From contig OZ038385.1 in NCBI GenBank assembly GCA_964036045.1, forward strand, positions 19,525,079 to 19,589,078: a DNA stretch of 64,000 bases, written 5' to 3'. This DNA is from Eutreptiella sp. 'Long Island Sound 2002' (Eukaryota > Euglenozoa > Euglenophyceae > Eutreptiales > Eutreptiaceae). Under the pieces are notes generated by a model. It worked only from the letters and a program-made list of their open reading frames with translations. It did not search any database and had not been told where the DNA came from. Within the stretch, counting starts at the first letter, position 1. Each line of letters opens with the position of its first letter. A program made the translations under genes and the position numbers. Positions 32,701 through 41,000 of this stretch are shown piece after piece.

Positions 32701-34091
32701 GGTGTACGTATTTGTTCATCTGTTGAGGTGAGAATCCTCCACTCGTGGATAGGTGGGTTGGGTGCCCACCCATGGGGTCGGGGGCGAAGAAGGTGCGTTC
32801 AAAAAAACTGTGAGAGGTGGGCAGCCAGCTCGGCTACCCCTAACAGCTGCGAAAAATTGATTTTACTGGGCGAGAGTGGGACACGTGTCCCTTTGCTCAC
32901 AAGGGCTGCTTCTGCCCCTCGGCATCTCTCACGACGCTAGCAATGCTTCAGACAAAGTCTTTCCCAAAACCACGGAGTTTGGAGGGGGTGCTCACCACCA
33001 CCACTGATGTGGGAAATGTGACACAGGGCCACGGGGTTCCGAATCACCAAGTGTTGCCCGTCGGTGGGGGGGGGGGGGGGGGGGCTCAAGGTGGGTTTCA
33101 AAAGCCATAATGGGCGGTTGGCAAAGCAGTTGAGGGGCAATTTCTGGCGGGTACAAACCAGCGGAGGACCGTGGGGACACTCAACTTCTGTTGCAACGTG
33201 ATTCCGAATACCCTTGGCCTTGGGGGCCAGAGGTCCGAAAACAGCGTGCACCACATCCCACAACAGGTCGCACAGTGGGAGGCATTGGACATAGGGGGCG
33301 TTTCTGCACAGCCCCAATGGTAAATTGGCTTTCCCATGACCACACTGAGAACAACCCACCACCGGGGAAGCATACAGCCACGGGCGAAAGCAGCAGATTT
33401 AGATAGAAACTGACAGCATTATGGCATTTCCAGTGTTTGCCCTTTTGTTTGCATTTTCATGGTTTGTTTGATCTCATTGTCTGAGTTTTTGGACTGCGTA
33501 GGAATCTGGGGCAGTCCTGTGTCTGGGAACACAATGATTACCGCAGTCACCTTGGCCATTGGGGAAAGCGGGTCCAAAATAGCCTACTTTTCACGCAGTG
33601 CGCGCTCAGCGCACGGTGCACCCCCATGAATAACCGCCAAGCCAGGGCGTGGTGTGGAGCCATGCAAACAGTCGTCGGCACACAAGCCCCCTTCCGCAAA
33701 AAAGAAAAAGCATAGACAGCACGGTCTGCGTGGTTTGACCTGCGTGGTCCAGTAGATGATGGCCCAGAACATGGTAATCACAGGGTCCGATGCCTTTGTG
33801 GATACAGCGGCTCGCACATCGCAAAGCAACAGCGGGACCGGAATGAAGCAAATGAAGTACGAAAACACCAAGAAGATGTGGATGCAGGGGCCTTGGCTGT
33901 AGCTCCGCCCTGAGACATGTAACATTGGAAAGGTGCTCAGCCAGAGATACAAGCGCAAATGCAAACAGGATGTTACAGGTAGAATATCTCGGATGAAGAG
34001 CATTACCTGAAAAGTGGCGCAGGGTCAACTGAACAACAATCAGCGTCAGGACGGCCAAGACACACAGTTCAATGGCTGAATGTGGATGCAT
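11584..34091 (-). CDS. LMBRD2: LMBR1-domain membrane protein, LMBRD2 family (13 exons)
   Basis: Polytopic membrane protein of the LMBR1-like family. Animal LMBRD2 is linked to GPCR signalling; the role here is inferred only from family. Exons (descending): 34091-34007, 33909-33740, 31251-31089, 30358-30224, 27214-27018, 25514-25310, 21618-21449, 19569-19487, 15815-15689, 15335-15193, 15080-14937, 13621-13498, 11715-11584. They total 1878 nt, 625 aa plus TGA, close to animal LMBRD2 (about 700 aa). All junctions are GT-AG and all phases agree. Family landmarks seen: FWAIIYWTTQ, LSWVVLPIIKSY, LLGYGLVELPRRF, YYFLEDV, EYWYWTKLRSW, FDMYSLVAHHSDPAHLC, LCRLVLPLCFNFLS, TDEEVSAGRDIL. About nine hydrophobic segments surround a cytosolic coiled-coil loop in exons 5-7. 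Exon 6 and the end of exon 5 are the weakest parts. A strong acceptor lies 6 nt before the ATG, so a 5' UTR intron or an extra N-terminal exon is possible. Confidence 0.9.
12290..12370 (-). repeat. tRNA-like or SINE-like fragment
   Basis: Read on the minus strand it has TTCTCAAGTTGG (A-box-like) and GGGTTCGATTCC (B-box-like) at tRNA-like spacing, but no convincing cloverleaf. A second B-box-like GGCTCGATTCC lies near 12450-12470. Confidence 0.25.
12972..13239. mobile_element. hAT-like MITE, 8-bp duplication AGGGCACC (intron 12)
   Basis: 268 bp with a perfect 16-bp terminal inverted repeat, CAGGGCTGTCCTTAAG. AGGGCACC is duplicated at 12964-12971 and 13240-13247. CAGGG ends plus an 8-bp duplication fit the hAT superfamily. 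The interior carries repeated CGGTTGG units and no coding capacity. Confidence 0.85.
13498..13621 (-). CDS. LMBRD2: LMBRD2-like exon 12 (last TM)
   Basis: Encodes the last membrane helix, WFMACLLVLVSLFTLFNIFA, then a loop ending HYTDEE. Starts with one base completing the Arg codon from exon 11. Acceptor ATTCTCAG, donor GAG|GTGTGT, phase 0. Confidence 0.92.
13815..14111. mobile_element. TIR element, GGGRGTGCTTA ends, 3-bp duplication ATT (intron 11)
   Basis: 297 bp with ends GGGAGTGCTTA and TAAGCACCCCC, followed inward by GC-rich CGCCGCAGG units and GGGTAATTA/GATAATTACCC. ATT flanks both sides. A 3-bp duplication would fit PIF/Harbinger or CMC types, but the sequence is not TWA, so the superfamily is open. 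Confidence 0.65.
14937..15080 (-). CDS. LMBRD2: LMBRD2-like exon 11
   Basis: Encodes LVLPLCFNFLSIGNL, then FSRVFGNMTAMNVFGDWFH, matching the PPLCLNFLGL...MGSMKVLSFIADGF region. Acceptor CTTTCAG, donor CAG|GTTTTG, ends in phase 2. Confidence 0.94.
15193..15335 (-). CDS. LMBRD2: LMBRD2-like exon 10
   Basis: Encodes a membrane helix and FDMYSLVAHHSDPAHLC, matching FNYYYLASHHQTDAYSL in LMBRD2. Acceptor CTGCACAG, donor CAG|GTCCCG, ends in phase 2 inside the Arg of LCRLVLPLCFNF. Confidence 0.95.
15689..15815 (-). CDS. LMBRD2: LMBRD2-like exon 9
   Basis: Encodes SVGALLAAISVVVLWSELL, a membrane helix matching LSIFSVIVVWSE in LMBRD2, then a loop ending WDVVQ. Acceptor TTTTTAG, donor CAG|GTTTGC, ends in phase 0. 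Confidence 0.94.
16636..16820. repeat. Telomere-like interstitial repeats
   Basis: Degenerate CCCTAAACCTAACCCTAACC, then GGCTAGGGTTAGGGCTAGGG. Related arrays lie at 17966-18012 and 19180-19235, each at an edge of the 1.2-kb units. Confidence 0.6.
16814..17953. repeat. 1.2-kb tandem unit, copy A (intron 8)
   Basis: Bounded by a 13-bp inverted repeat, ACCGAGCTGGTGG (16818-16830) and its complement (17938-17950). Begins with an AGCA/AGC-rich tract. Copy B lies 1195 bp further on. No recognised protein. Confidence 0.8.
18009..19166. repeat. 1.2-kb tandem unit, copy B (intron 8)
   Basis: Same inverted-repeat ends (18013-18025 and 19151-19163). Very similar to copy A apart from an expanded CAG-rich tract (about 18080-18146) and scattered substitutions. 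Confidence 0.8.
19487..19569 (-). CDS. LMBRD2: LMBRD2-like exon 8
   Basis: Encodes EKAGVVKNIMYTLEYWYW and TKLRSWLLF, matching the FEWYWECLLRPWFYK motif that enters the C-terminal membrane block. Acceptor TTTCCAG, donor CAG|GTGTTG, ends in phase 2. Confidence 0.9.
20705..20783. repeat. Compound microsatellite (AC)n(CT)n
   Basis: About 13 AC units followed by about 27 CT units, in intron 7. Confidence 0.97.
20885..20975. repeat. CCCA/CA-rich repeat
   Basis: CCCACCCACCCA followed by CACACACCCACAC units, in intron 7. Confidence 0.85.
21449..21618 (-). CDS. LMBRD2: LMBRD2-like exon 7
   Basis: Encodes EKMLIALHSRVRQSAHQVRK followed by WRQHRMKYYFLEDVLKAK. This parallels EKSLVKLHKQV...YLEDV in LMBRD2. 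Acceptor TTTTGTGCAG, donor AAG|GTATGG, ends in phase 0. Confidence 0.92.
21893..22069. mobile_element. hAT-like MITE, 8-bp duplication CCCAGAGG (intron 6)
   Basis: 177 bp from CAGGGATGTGTTAG to CTAATACTTCCCTG, an imperfect inverted repeat. It is flanked by CCCAGAGG at 21885-21892 and 22070-22077. The interior has GGTCTGGGACCCAAAA and a run of 14 G. Related copies are at 25546 and 40626. Confidence 0.85.
23160..23394. mobile_element. hAT-like MITE, 8-bp duplication GCAGAGGG (intron 6)
   Basis: Begins CAGGGCTGTCCTTTATG and ends CTCAAGGACA, with GCAGAGGG at 23152-23159 and 23395-23402. Same family as 12972-13239 (CCGTCGGTTG interior). The right end has lost its last bases. Confidence 0.75.
25032..25150. 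repeat. Dispersed repeat with CTCAAAACCCGGGG and CATACAAGGACC
   Basis: Shares CTATCTYTCAAAACCCGGGG, GCATACAAGGACCRGGCCC and GTGGKTCACMCTCA with 35341-35450. Confidence 0.7.
25310..25514 (-). CDS. LMBRD2: LMBRD2-like exon 6 (tentative end)
   Basis: Begins KQYVAHCILTMFPRM, resembling the family's RKCVDTILKKCP stretch, and continues with a Lys/Pro-rich part. Its acceptor is GAAAATCAG, preceded on the transcript strand by a run of 17 C. The only phase-compatible donor I found is CCA|GTAGCT, a weak site, so the end is tentative. Confidence 0.6.
25546..25699. mobile_element. TIR element next to exon 6 (intron 5)
   Basis: 154 bp with ends CAGGGAAATATTAGAA and TTCTAATACTTCCCTG (15 of 16 match). It is in inverted orientation relative to the 21893 copy and shares TCTGGGACCCAAAA. 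No clear target duplication. It lies 32 bp upstream of the exon 6 start on the transcript strand, separated by a 17-nt C run. Confidence 0.7.
27018..27214 (-). CDS. LMBRD2: LMBRD2-like exon 5 (coiled-coil loop)
   Basis: Begins EKYKIWHEYAAANLWEASD and aligns with the cytosolic helix after the GYGLV segment. The acceptor CTTACCAG follows a pyrimidine tract. The 3' end is less certain: TGG|GTGATC at 27018 keeps phase 0, but donors nearer the start (for example AGG|TTTGTG or CG|GTGTGC) cannot be excluded. Confidence 0.75.
27420..28077. mobile_element. TIR element of the GGGTAATTA family (intron 4)
   Basis: Begins GGGAGCGCTTACTGCG with CGCCGCAGGCGCC and GGGTAATTAGCTT. It ends with AGATAATTACCC, CGCCGCAGGTGCCGC and ATAAACAACCC. 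It shares an internal TGTACACTGTC...TGTTGACACCATCGCTCT block with 35455-36478. Confidence 0.65.
29199..29850. mobile_element. G/C-run-ended element with ATTGCGGAAA repeats (intron 4)
   Basis: The left end is a 13-nt G run then ATTGTGGTC; the right end is GACCTCAATT then a 10-nt C run. Both sides carry degenerate tandem copies of ATTGCGGAAA. The middle matches part of 44466-44704. Confidence 0.6.
30224..30358 (-). CDS. LMBRD2: LMBRD2-like exon 4
   Basis: Encodes GLFLLMGLLGYGLVELPRRF, the most diagnostic segment of the family (LLGYGLVxIPRxxW in relatives). Acceptor CCGCAG, donor TAG|GTGTGG, ends in phase 1. Confidence 0.95.
31089..31251 (-). CDS. LMBRD2: LMBRD2-like exon 3
   Basis: Encodes ALSWVVLPIIKSYLELGHF and the next helix (KLYIAMVLVSGTLLVAVLI). 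This matches the LTWxLLPFMQSYxxSGGF region of the family. Acceptor TCACAG, donor AAG|GTGTGT, ends in phase 1. Confidence 0.93.
31336..31545. repeat. CA/CCC-rich minisatellite
   Basis: Irregular CACCCACACC and CACCCGCACC units. The complementary strand is G-rich with quadruplex potential. Located in intron 2, about 85 bp from exon 3. Confidence 0.9.
32239..32262 (+). repeat. Recurring GTGAGACCTAATTAAGGTGAGC motif
   Basis: Best copy of a short motif also seen at about 10086 and 25213 (one or two changes). Partial copies are at about 28088, 9370 and 40045, each beside a G-rich run. It contains two splice-donor-like GTGAG sites on the strand opposite the genes. Confidence 0.6.
33280..33636 (-). 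repeat. Dispersed repeat, partner of 2258-2600 (intron 2)
   Basis: Starts about 100 bp after the end of exon 2 in transcript direction. Same ordered blocks as the 2.3-2.6 kb copy. Confidence 0.75.
33740..33909 (-). CDS. LMBRD2: LMBRD2-like exon 2
   Basis: Encodes the second helix (FLVFSYFICFIPVPLLLCDV) and the conserved FWAIIYWTTQ, which corresponds to FWRVVYWTSQ in animal LMBRD2. Acceptor CTCAG, donor CAG|GTCAAA, ends in phase 0. Confidence 0.92.
34007..34091 (-). CDS. LMBRD2: LMBRD2-like exon 1 (start, TM1)
   Basis: Begins with MHPHSAIELCV and encodes the first membrane helix, ending RHFS plus one base. The donor is G|GTAATG. It joins exon 2 across a 97-nt intron to give RHFSGRSYSQG. The ATG sits 6 nt inside a TTTCTGCAG acceptor. 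Confidence 0.85.
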
Positions 34092-35340
34092 GATGATCTG
34101 CAGAAACCAAAACCAGGGCGAAGACTGTACGTGAGTGTAGCAGGTTCCAACCCGGTGCTGCCAGGGGGATGCAAAAGTTGCTGCAACATGCTGTTTGCTC
34201 ATGTGCCAGGCTTTGGTTCTGTGGTCGGTGACCTGCACAGCATGTGTGAGTGTTATGACCAGCTGCGATAATGCAAACGTGGGAAGCATGACTTGCAGCT
34301 TATTCTCTCCGGCTGCTGAGTTGAAAATTGAGGTCCACAGAACGCACATAAGACATATTATGTATGCAGGAATGTGTGTGTGGGGCAGGGGGGGGGGGGT
34401 TCCCTGTTTCGACACAACGTCGGAGTTTGCACCAGGCTGCACAGCGGTTAGTGGTCCAATTAGCCAACATATTCTTGAGTTCTTCCAGACTAACTGCACA
34501 GGCTTTCTGAATGCTAGGTTCCTCAAACAGGAGTTTGCATTTGGCATTTGTTATTGCACCCGCCCCCAGCCCCACAGCGGGCCCACTTGCTTTTCATTCG
34601 ATACATCTATCGAATAGATATTTGGTTCTGAGGTCCACATAGGTGTCCCACCTCCGCTGGGGACTTGTGGTCTCTCACACGGGACTACTCATATTGAGTA
34701 GCATTCTCAATGTTATGGTCCATACTCAGTCTCTGAGGTTCCTGTTCGTCAACTGTGTTGCTTCACCCATTCAACCCTCCCACTGTTTGATGAAGTAAAT
34801 GTGCTTGTGTTCTCATCTTCAGTCTCCTGTGTATAATCATGCACTGACACCATTGAGTAATTGGTGTGGTGCATTTTCCGCTTAAAATTACATGGCTCTG
34901 AAGTGCAAATCCTTAATTGAAGTCAGAATATTTCACATTTCCCGTCCGGAGAGGGCCTTATGGGCCCACAGACTGCCTCTCATTGGGGAAGTCAGGCCTG
35001 GGCGCACCTCACGTCCATGCCGAGCACGCAATCGGCGGGAACACGCCTCCTAGTGTGGATGGGTAAGTGCAATTTGTGTTGCCACACGGCTAGCTACTCA
35101 GTGTGCTGTGCGTGCTGCGCTGGCTTGTGGCCAAATTAATCTCTTCCATAGAAGGAGAGGGAATTAAGGGGTACCCACACTATACGAAGATTAGGTCACC
35201 AAAACGAAGGGGGGACCCCAGTTCCATGATAACACCCTTATGGGGATACACAGCGCAAACACAGCATAAGAAAGCCAAGTACAAGTGCACAGTACAAATA
35301 ATTGTGTGAACCAACTATGGTCCTGCCCATCACATCTTCG

Positions 35341-35450
35341 GGACTGCTATCTTTCAAAACCCGGGGTGGGGGGGGGGGGGGCTGGGGGAGGGTTCGCATA
35401 CAAGGACCAGGCCCCAGCTTCCCCCCCTCCCTGTGGTTCACACTCAGCCT
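35341..35450. repeat. Second copy of the 25032 repeat
   Basis: Ends 4 bp before the TIR element at 35455, so the two families abut. Confidence 0.7.
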
Positions 35451-35454
35451 CTGA

Positions 35455-36478
35455 GGGAATGCTTCCTGTGCGCTTCGGGCGTGCCGCAGGGAAAGGGTAA
35501 TTAGCTTTATTGTACACTGTCCAAGAAATATACACCGGAACAAAAAAATTCCGGGCACCTTGATTTGTTGACACCATCGCTCTGTACAAAGTGAGAGACT
35601 ACGGCCCCGGCTCAACGTGCAAAGCGTGGTAGGGAATCCCACCCTTCTACTGTGGTTAAAGAGGAGGGGCGTTACTCCCTCGGTCAAAAGTAGCAGAGCC
35701 CCGATGCTACTCCTGACCCCATACCCCCTAAATCAGGCAACTTCATGGATACATGTGAGCCCTCTGTCTGTTGTGCCATGGTTGTGTGTAAGTGTGTAAG
35801 TGTGTATGAGTGTGTCTCGCGGCACTACTTGGTTGTGTTGCGCGCACATTGAAAACAACCAAGAGTACCTATTTTTGGGATTTTGGATTTAACAACAAAG
35901 CGTGGATTGCGAGTCCCTAACCCCAACTCAAGGGGCCACGCAACAAAGCGTGGATTGCGAGTCCCTAACCCCAACTCAAGGGGCCACGCAACAAAGCGTG
36001 GATTGAGAGTCCCTCCGGTTTCCTCAATAGCACTGGAAGGTTAACAAAGCTGCAAAGCTTGTAAGACTCAAGTAACCCCTGTCTTGTCAGGGGTCCCCGA
36101 TAAGGGGACAGAATCAAAATTGGCTACCCCACCCCTCCCTTGTCGGGGGCCCAAAAGAGGGCGGAATGGCTACATAACCCCTGCCGTCTTGGGGGTCCCC
36201 AATGTCAAGCCCGGGAACAAAATCAGAGGTGGTTCCTCGACCACTACCATCTTGTGGGCCCAGACCGCATTGGGTACGGAATCAAATGCACCATTTGTGA
36301 AAGATAGAGGCCCAAAAAGGGGAATGTAGCCATCAAATAGGAGAAAAAATTGGTGTGGGGGGGGTAAACGGTATGTAACAATTGTGTGTATGTATGCGGC
36401 ACTATTCCGCCTGTATTCTAGTATAGTTACCCAAACTGCGTGGGGGCGCGCTGCAGGCGCTGCAGGGAGAGCGTTCCC
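35455..36478. mobile_element. TIR element of the GGGTAATTA family, 3-bp duplication TGA
   Basis: 1024 bp with ends GGGAATGCTTCC and GCGTTCCC, TGA on both sides, and inner GGGTAATTAGC / GTATAGTTACCC. It carries a 48-bp tandem repeat (35893-36015) and a GTCCCCAAT-rich stretch also found at 49.2 kb. No coding capacity. Confidence 0.65.
35893..36015. repeat. 48-bp tandem repeat, about 2.6 copies
   Basis: Unit starting CAACAAAGCGTGGATTGCG. Two exact copies and a partial third. Confidence 0.95.
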
Positions 36479-36710
36479 TGAGGCTCCTAGTTTGGCGTTG
36501 TGTTGTGTGCTGTTGTGTGGTTGCTTATTAGATCTGGGTACACTTTGAGGTTTGTTCAGGACTTCCTGTCTACAATCACGCACTGTCACTGCACTGTCAC
36601 TGTGGTGCAGTGCCTTCTCTGCCTAGATGTCGAATGCAAATCCCCTTGATTGAAGTCACAGTGCGTCGTAGCCCCTGCGCCCACTCCCTCTTCATTCAAT
36701 AGATCTACAG

Positions 36711-37247
36711 ATGTTCGCGGAAGGGGTTTTGTGCACAGTTGCCGACAAATCAAATCCACGTGAGGAGCACAACAGCTCATTTGGAACAATGAGCAATGGA
36801 CGTAAACATTTTCAAATTGGTGTCAATCTGCATGGTGTTTTAGGCACTACTACTGTTGGTGTTTTTTGTGTTTTTGTGATGACACCTGCAGCTTTTATTA
36901 AAAACAACAAAAAAACAATCCATTTCATGATTCTGTGGTTTTGCTTGCTGACAGGTATTCTGTCTGTCTGCTTCCTATGGAAACCAAGACAGTGGCAACA
37001 CAAAAAAAAGAGGCTTTGCGGGAAAATCTGTGGGCATTGTTTTCCCAAAAATCCAAAAAATCAATTTAAAATAGCCAGAAATTGTGGCACACAGGTATTT
37101 TGCTTGATAATCATTTCCGTGCCATTTTTCAAGACAAGAGAGTGGTGGTTGCTATGTAGAAGCACGGGGGGCGACTGGGGAAATAAACAAAATAAATCAA
37201 TAAATGCATTTATGTTGAAATTGACAAATGGGCGGACGGGCAATTAA
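36711..37247 (+). other. 178-codon open frame, possibly not a gene
   Basis: Open frame with three hydrophobic stretches (GVFCVFVMTPAAFI, FMILWFCLLTGILSVCFLW, VFCLIIISVPFF). A short second frame starts at its end (37228-37434). It lies on the opposite strand to its neighbours, in AT-richer intergenic DNA. No signals support expression. Confidence 0.15.
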
Positions 37248-38081
37248 GATTCCTCGTGAGACATATCAACAAGCAATTGACAATTCAGATGCCATTCTGA
37301 CTGGCTGGTCTGTTACCTGTCAAGAGGTAGCGGCAAATGACTACGGCAACGACGGATTGACGACAACTTGTGACATTGGAAACCCAGTTACACAAACTTT
37401 CTTTTGGCGTCTTACCTGGGGTGGTTGCCACTAAGCGATCCCTGTCCCACAGTTTTGGCCATTTATCAGCCATAAATGAATCCGCAAATAAACTTGAGCC
37501 TTCGGCCACTTTCACGCTGATACGAGCTGATATCCAGCACGCATGACACTACAATGGGTGCAGGGTTCAGCAAGCAAAAGCATGCGACACAAACAATCCA
37601 TTTGAGAAGAAATGTGTGTGCACCTTCCACTGCAGATGGCTTCCTTGTGTCAACAACTCAATCACATTGAGCTGGCAGACCCATGGGGATATCACGTTTG
37701 AGGGTGAGCATGGAGCATCCACGTAGCCATGTGACAGTGATTGCACAAATCTGAACAGGATTCCAGAAGGAGGATAGGCCCTCGCTTGTGAAAGTGGAGC
37801 AGAGGTTCCACTGCATGCAGTGACACCACATCACTGTATACTGAAATCTTGTTCCGCAATCACCTGTGAACAAACCTCTCATCTTAAAGTCCGTAACATG
37901 CAGATGTCTGGGTCAGCTCGCTGTTGAAACACGGTACCCCTACAACTGCACAGTTTCCTAGTACCTACTCATACGGACTCACAATGACAGGCTGACACCG
38001 AGAGTCCCAGTGCAGTAGCCAAAGAAAGAGAGACAAGCACCCACTGCTCTAGAACTCCGCTTGACATAGCAAGACAGAATT

Positions 38082-41000
38082 CTACGTGAAAAATGAAAAG
38101 TTTGTAGGGTTTGGGTTTGACAAGATTTTTTGTGTTAAGCAGGATCCCACGGAAGGGACCAATAACACGATTGGTACGGTTGGGTTTGACAATACTGGAA
38201 GGAAAAGCTGAATGCTCGCAAGCAAGGGCTCACTATTTTCCTGCCCATCATTTAGATGAACGAGCAAATCATGAGCAAGCCACCAGCAAGCCACCGCATG
38301 CAATTCTGGTCACCCTAGATACAATGGACGCGAAGGGCTGCGAGGTCCCATGAGGCTCTGTACATCATCAAACTTGACAAAAAAGCCGGCTAGGTGAAAT
38401 GCATATTACGGTCTGCATTACACGCACACGCATGTACAGAATCCAGGATCCACGGGACTTGAGGGAATTAATGACGGTGACGTACCATGGGCTGCGCAGA
38501 TGGATGCGGCCTTCCAAACCAACATCTCTGCTTGGATCTTATGCAAGGGGGGCTAGGTGCACTTTGACAGCCATTTATCTCTCTCCGCACCAACATGCAA
38601 TTGTAGCTGCCAACCTGGTTGGTTTCATATATATCTACACAATCAAGGTCGTGCGAACTTCCGCATACATTCGTCCTACCTCGGTGTATTGCTTCTGCAA
38701 AAATAATCTTGAATGCTTGCATCCACGGACGGATACGGTCAGGCCGCCACAGCCCTGTGCGTGACCACAAGCGTTATGCCCCGCCGTCAGAAGCAACACC
38801 TATTGGAAAGAGACCAATGCCATCAGATCCTTCTCAACGGCACTCAGCTCACCGACGACTGAGTCCCGCACAAAGTCCTGGAATGCAGACAAATCCAAAT
38901 CGTCGACAGCCTGCAACAGATGTGATGAAAAACTGGCATCGCACCACTGCAACATGAGGTCCTTACGAAACAACCTACCACAGAGCCCCCTACCACACAA
39001 CCACAGCCCCCTACCACACAACCACAGCCCCCTACCACACAACCACAGCCCCCTACCACACAACCACAGCCCCCTACCACACAACCACAGCCCCCTACCA
39101 CACAACCACAACCCCCTGCCACACAACCACAGCCCCCTACCACACAACCACAGCCCCCTACCACACAACCACAGCCCCCTGCCACACAACCACAGCCCCC
39201 TACCACACAACCACAACCCCCTGCCACACAACCACAGCCCCCTACCACACAACCACAGCCCCCTACCACACAACCACAGCCCCCTACCACACAACCACAG
39301 CCCCCTACCACACAACCACAGCCCCCTACCACACAACCACAGCCCCCTACCACACAACCACAACCCCCTACCACACAACCACAACCCCCTGCCACACAAC
39401 CACAGCCCCCTACCACACAACCACAGCCCCCTACCACACAACCACAGCCCCCTGCCACACAACCACAGCCCCCTACCACACAACCACAGCCCCCTGCCAC
39501 ACAACCACAGCCCCCTACCACACAACCTACCACACAGCTCGCTACCACACAGCCACAGCCAATGCTACACAAGTTCCAGCTGTCCAGCGGTTGCGTAGGG
39601 GATGAGGCGCCCGTACAGAATGATAGTACCCAGAACACACACTGGAAGGAGAGTGAGCCACGCAGGATGAGAAGTGGTTCTTGGTCTCCCATGGAGCTGG
39701 ACCAACAGACGTGGATCACAGCGCGAACTCTGATCCTGCTGCATTCCAGAGTGCTGGCCCAAGACACCAGGCACGCTGCAACAACAAAGCTCACACCTCA
39801 GCAGCACCCGTTGGGAACAGATTAGAGTCTGTGGCAAACTCTTCAGTCGCCTTGAAACTCCGCTTCTCGCAAAGAGCATGGAAGACATCCTCGTTGGGCA
39901 CATCTTCAATCTTCGTAAGGACTGTGTTGGCAGCTGATGGATCAAGGAGGCACACAATGAAACACACGACACTGGTAATCAGTTGCACGGTAACGTCTGA
40001 GTTCAGTTCTGGACCCGAAACCCACAGCATCAGCATGGAGGGGGGGTGAGGCCCAATTAGATTGAAAGAATGAGAATGAGGGAAAGACAAACACAAAGAA
40101 GCGCAAACGCAGAAAATGTGCAAATTGAGGCAACGCACTCCACAATCTGACATGAGTGATTCTCCAAATCAGACCGGGTTGAACCTTGAACACATACATG
40201 ACTGAGACAACACTAACGACATACTCTTGAACAACCCCGTAATGTGTGAAACAATGCCAAATGCCAAAGAAATCTGAGGTTTGCGGGGGTTCCTGGGAGG
40301 GTGCAGTGCCCAGACACAGTACAGTTGTGTGGACGACCTCCGCACCTTCCCAAGGGTCCCAGTCCTCTGTCCACAGGTATGCATGTGTAGGAAACATAAG
40401 GGGGCATAAAAAGGCGGGGAGGAAAGGGGGGATACAAAATTCTATTGCCTTCGGCAAGGCACCTCCAAGAGAGAAAACCATCCAATTTTCGAAGATTTTC
40501 AACGGCCTAAAAACCAGCGATTTGGGGTACGAGTCCTTTTAACGTCCGTGGGCCTATGTACAGGTACCTTTCCCTGACACCCTTGCAGAGGTCCACTTGA
40601 GAGAAGGGGCCGAGGTGGGAAGACCCAGAGAAGGATTAGAGCGGATGGGGTGGGGTCTGGGACCCAAAAGGTATCCAAAATGGCCCAACAAGATTTTTCC
40701 AATGGCAAATTTCGTTTTTTCCCATGATGGTCACCTTGGTCCTGGGGGGGGGGGGGGGGTCCCATGGGGAGGGGACCTCCTCCTATGGTTGTCAGCCATT
40801 CTAATACAGCCTTTTGGGGGGGGGGGGGGGCTTAGGGGGTCAGGGGCGGGAGGGCGGGGGAGTGGTGAAGCACTCACCTGTGAAGAGAGGCTGCCGGCCT
40901 TGAGATTGCTGGTTCGCCGCACCCGACTCCTTGCGCAACGGCGCGCGACTCGCTTTGGGACTTGGACTGGGGCTTGGAACCTTCAGACCTCCCTTGGCCC

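Larger units (their letters stand above)
34100..38081. other. Intergenic DNA between the LMBRD2-like gene and the next upstream gene
   Basis: Probably holds the LMBRD2-like promoter and 5' UTR near 34.1-34.5 kb, but no promoter motif is convincing. Contains repeats at 35341-36478 and a doubtful plus-strand ORF at 36711. Confidence 0.4.

Noticed and set aside
38800-39598. Long repetitive ORFs on both strands (PLPHNHS, GCGCVVG and CGRGLWL repeats)
   Set aside because: They are frame shadows of the 21-bp minisatellite; the array lies between splice-bounded exon candidates.
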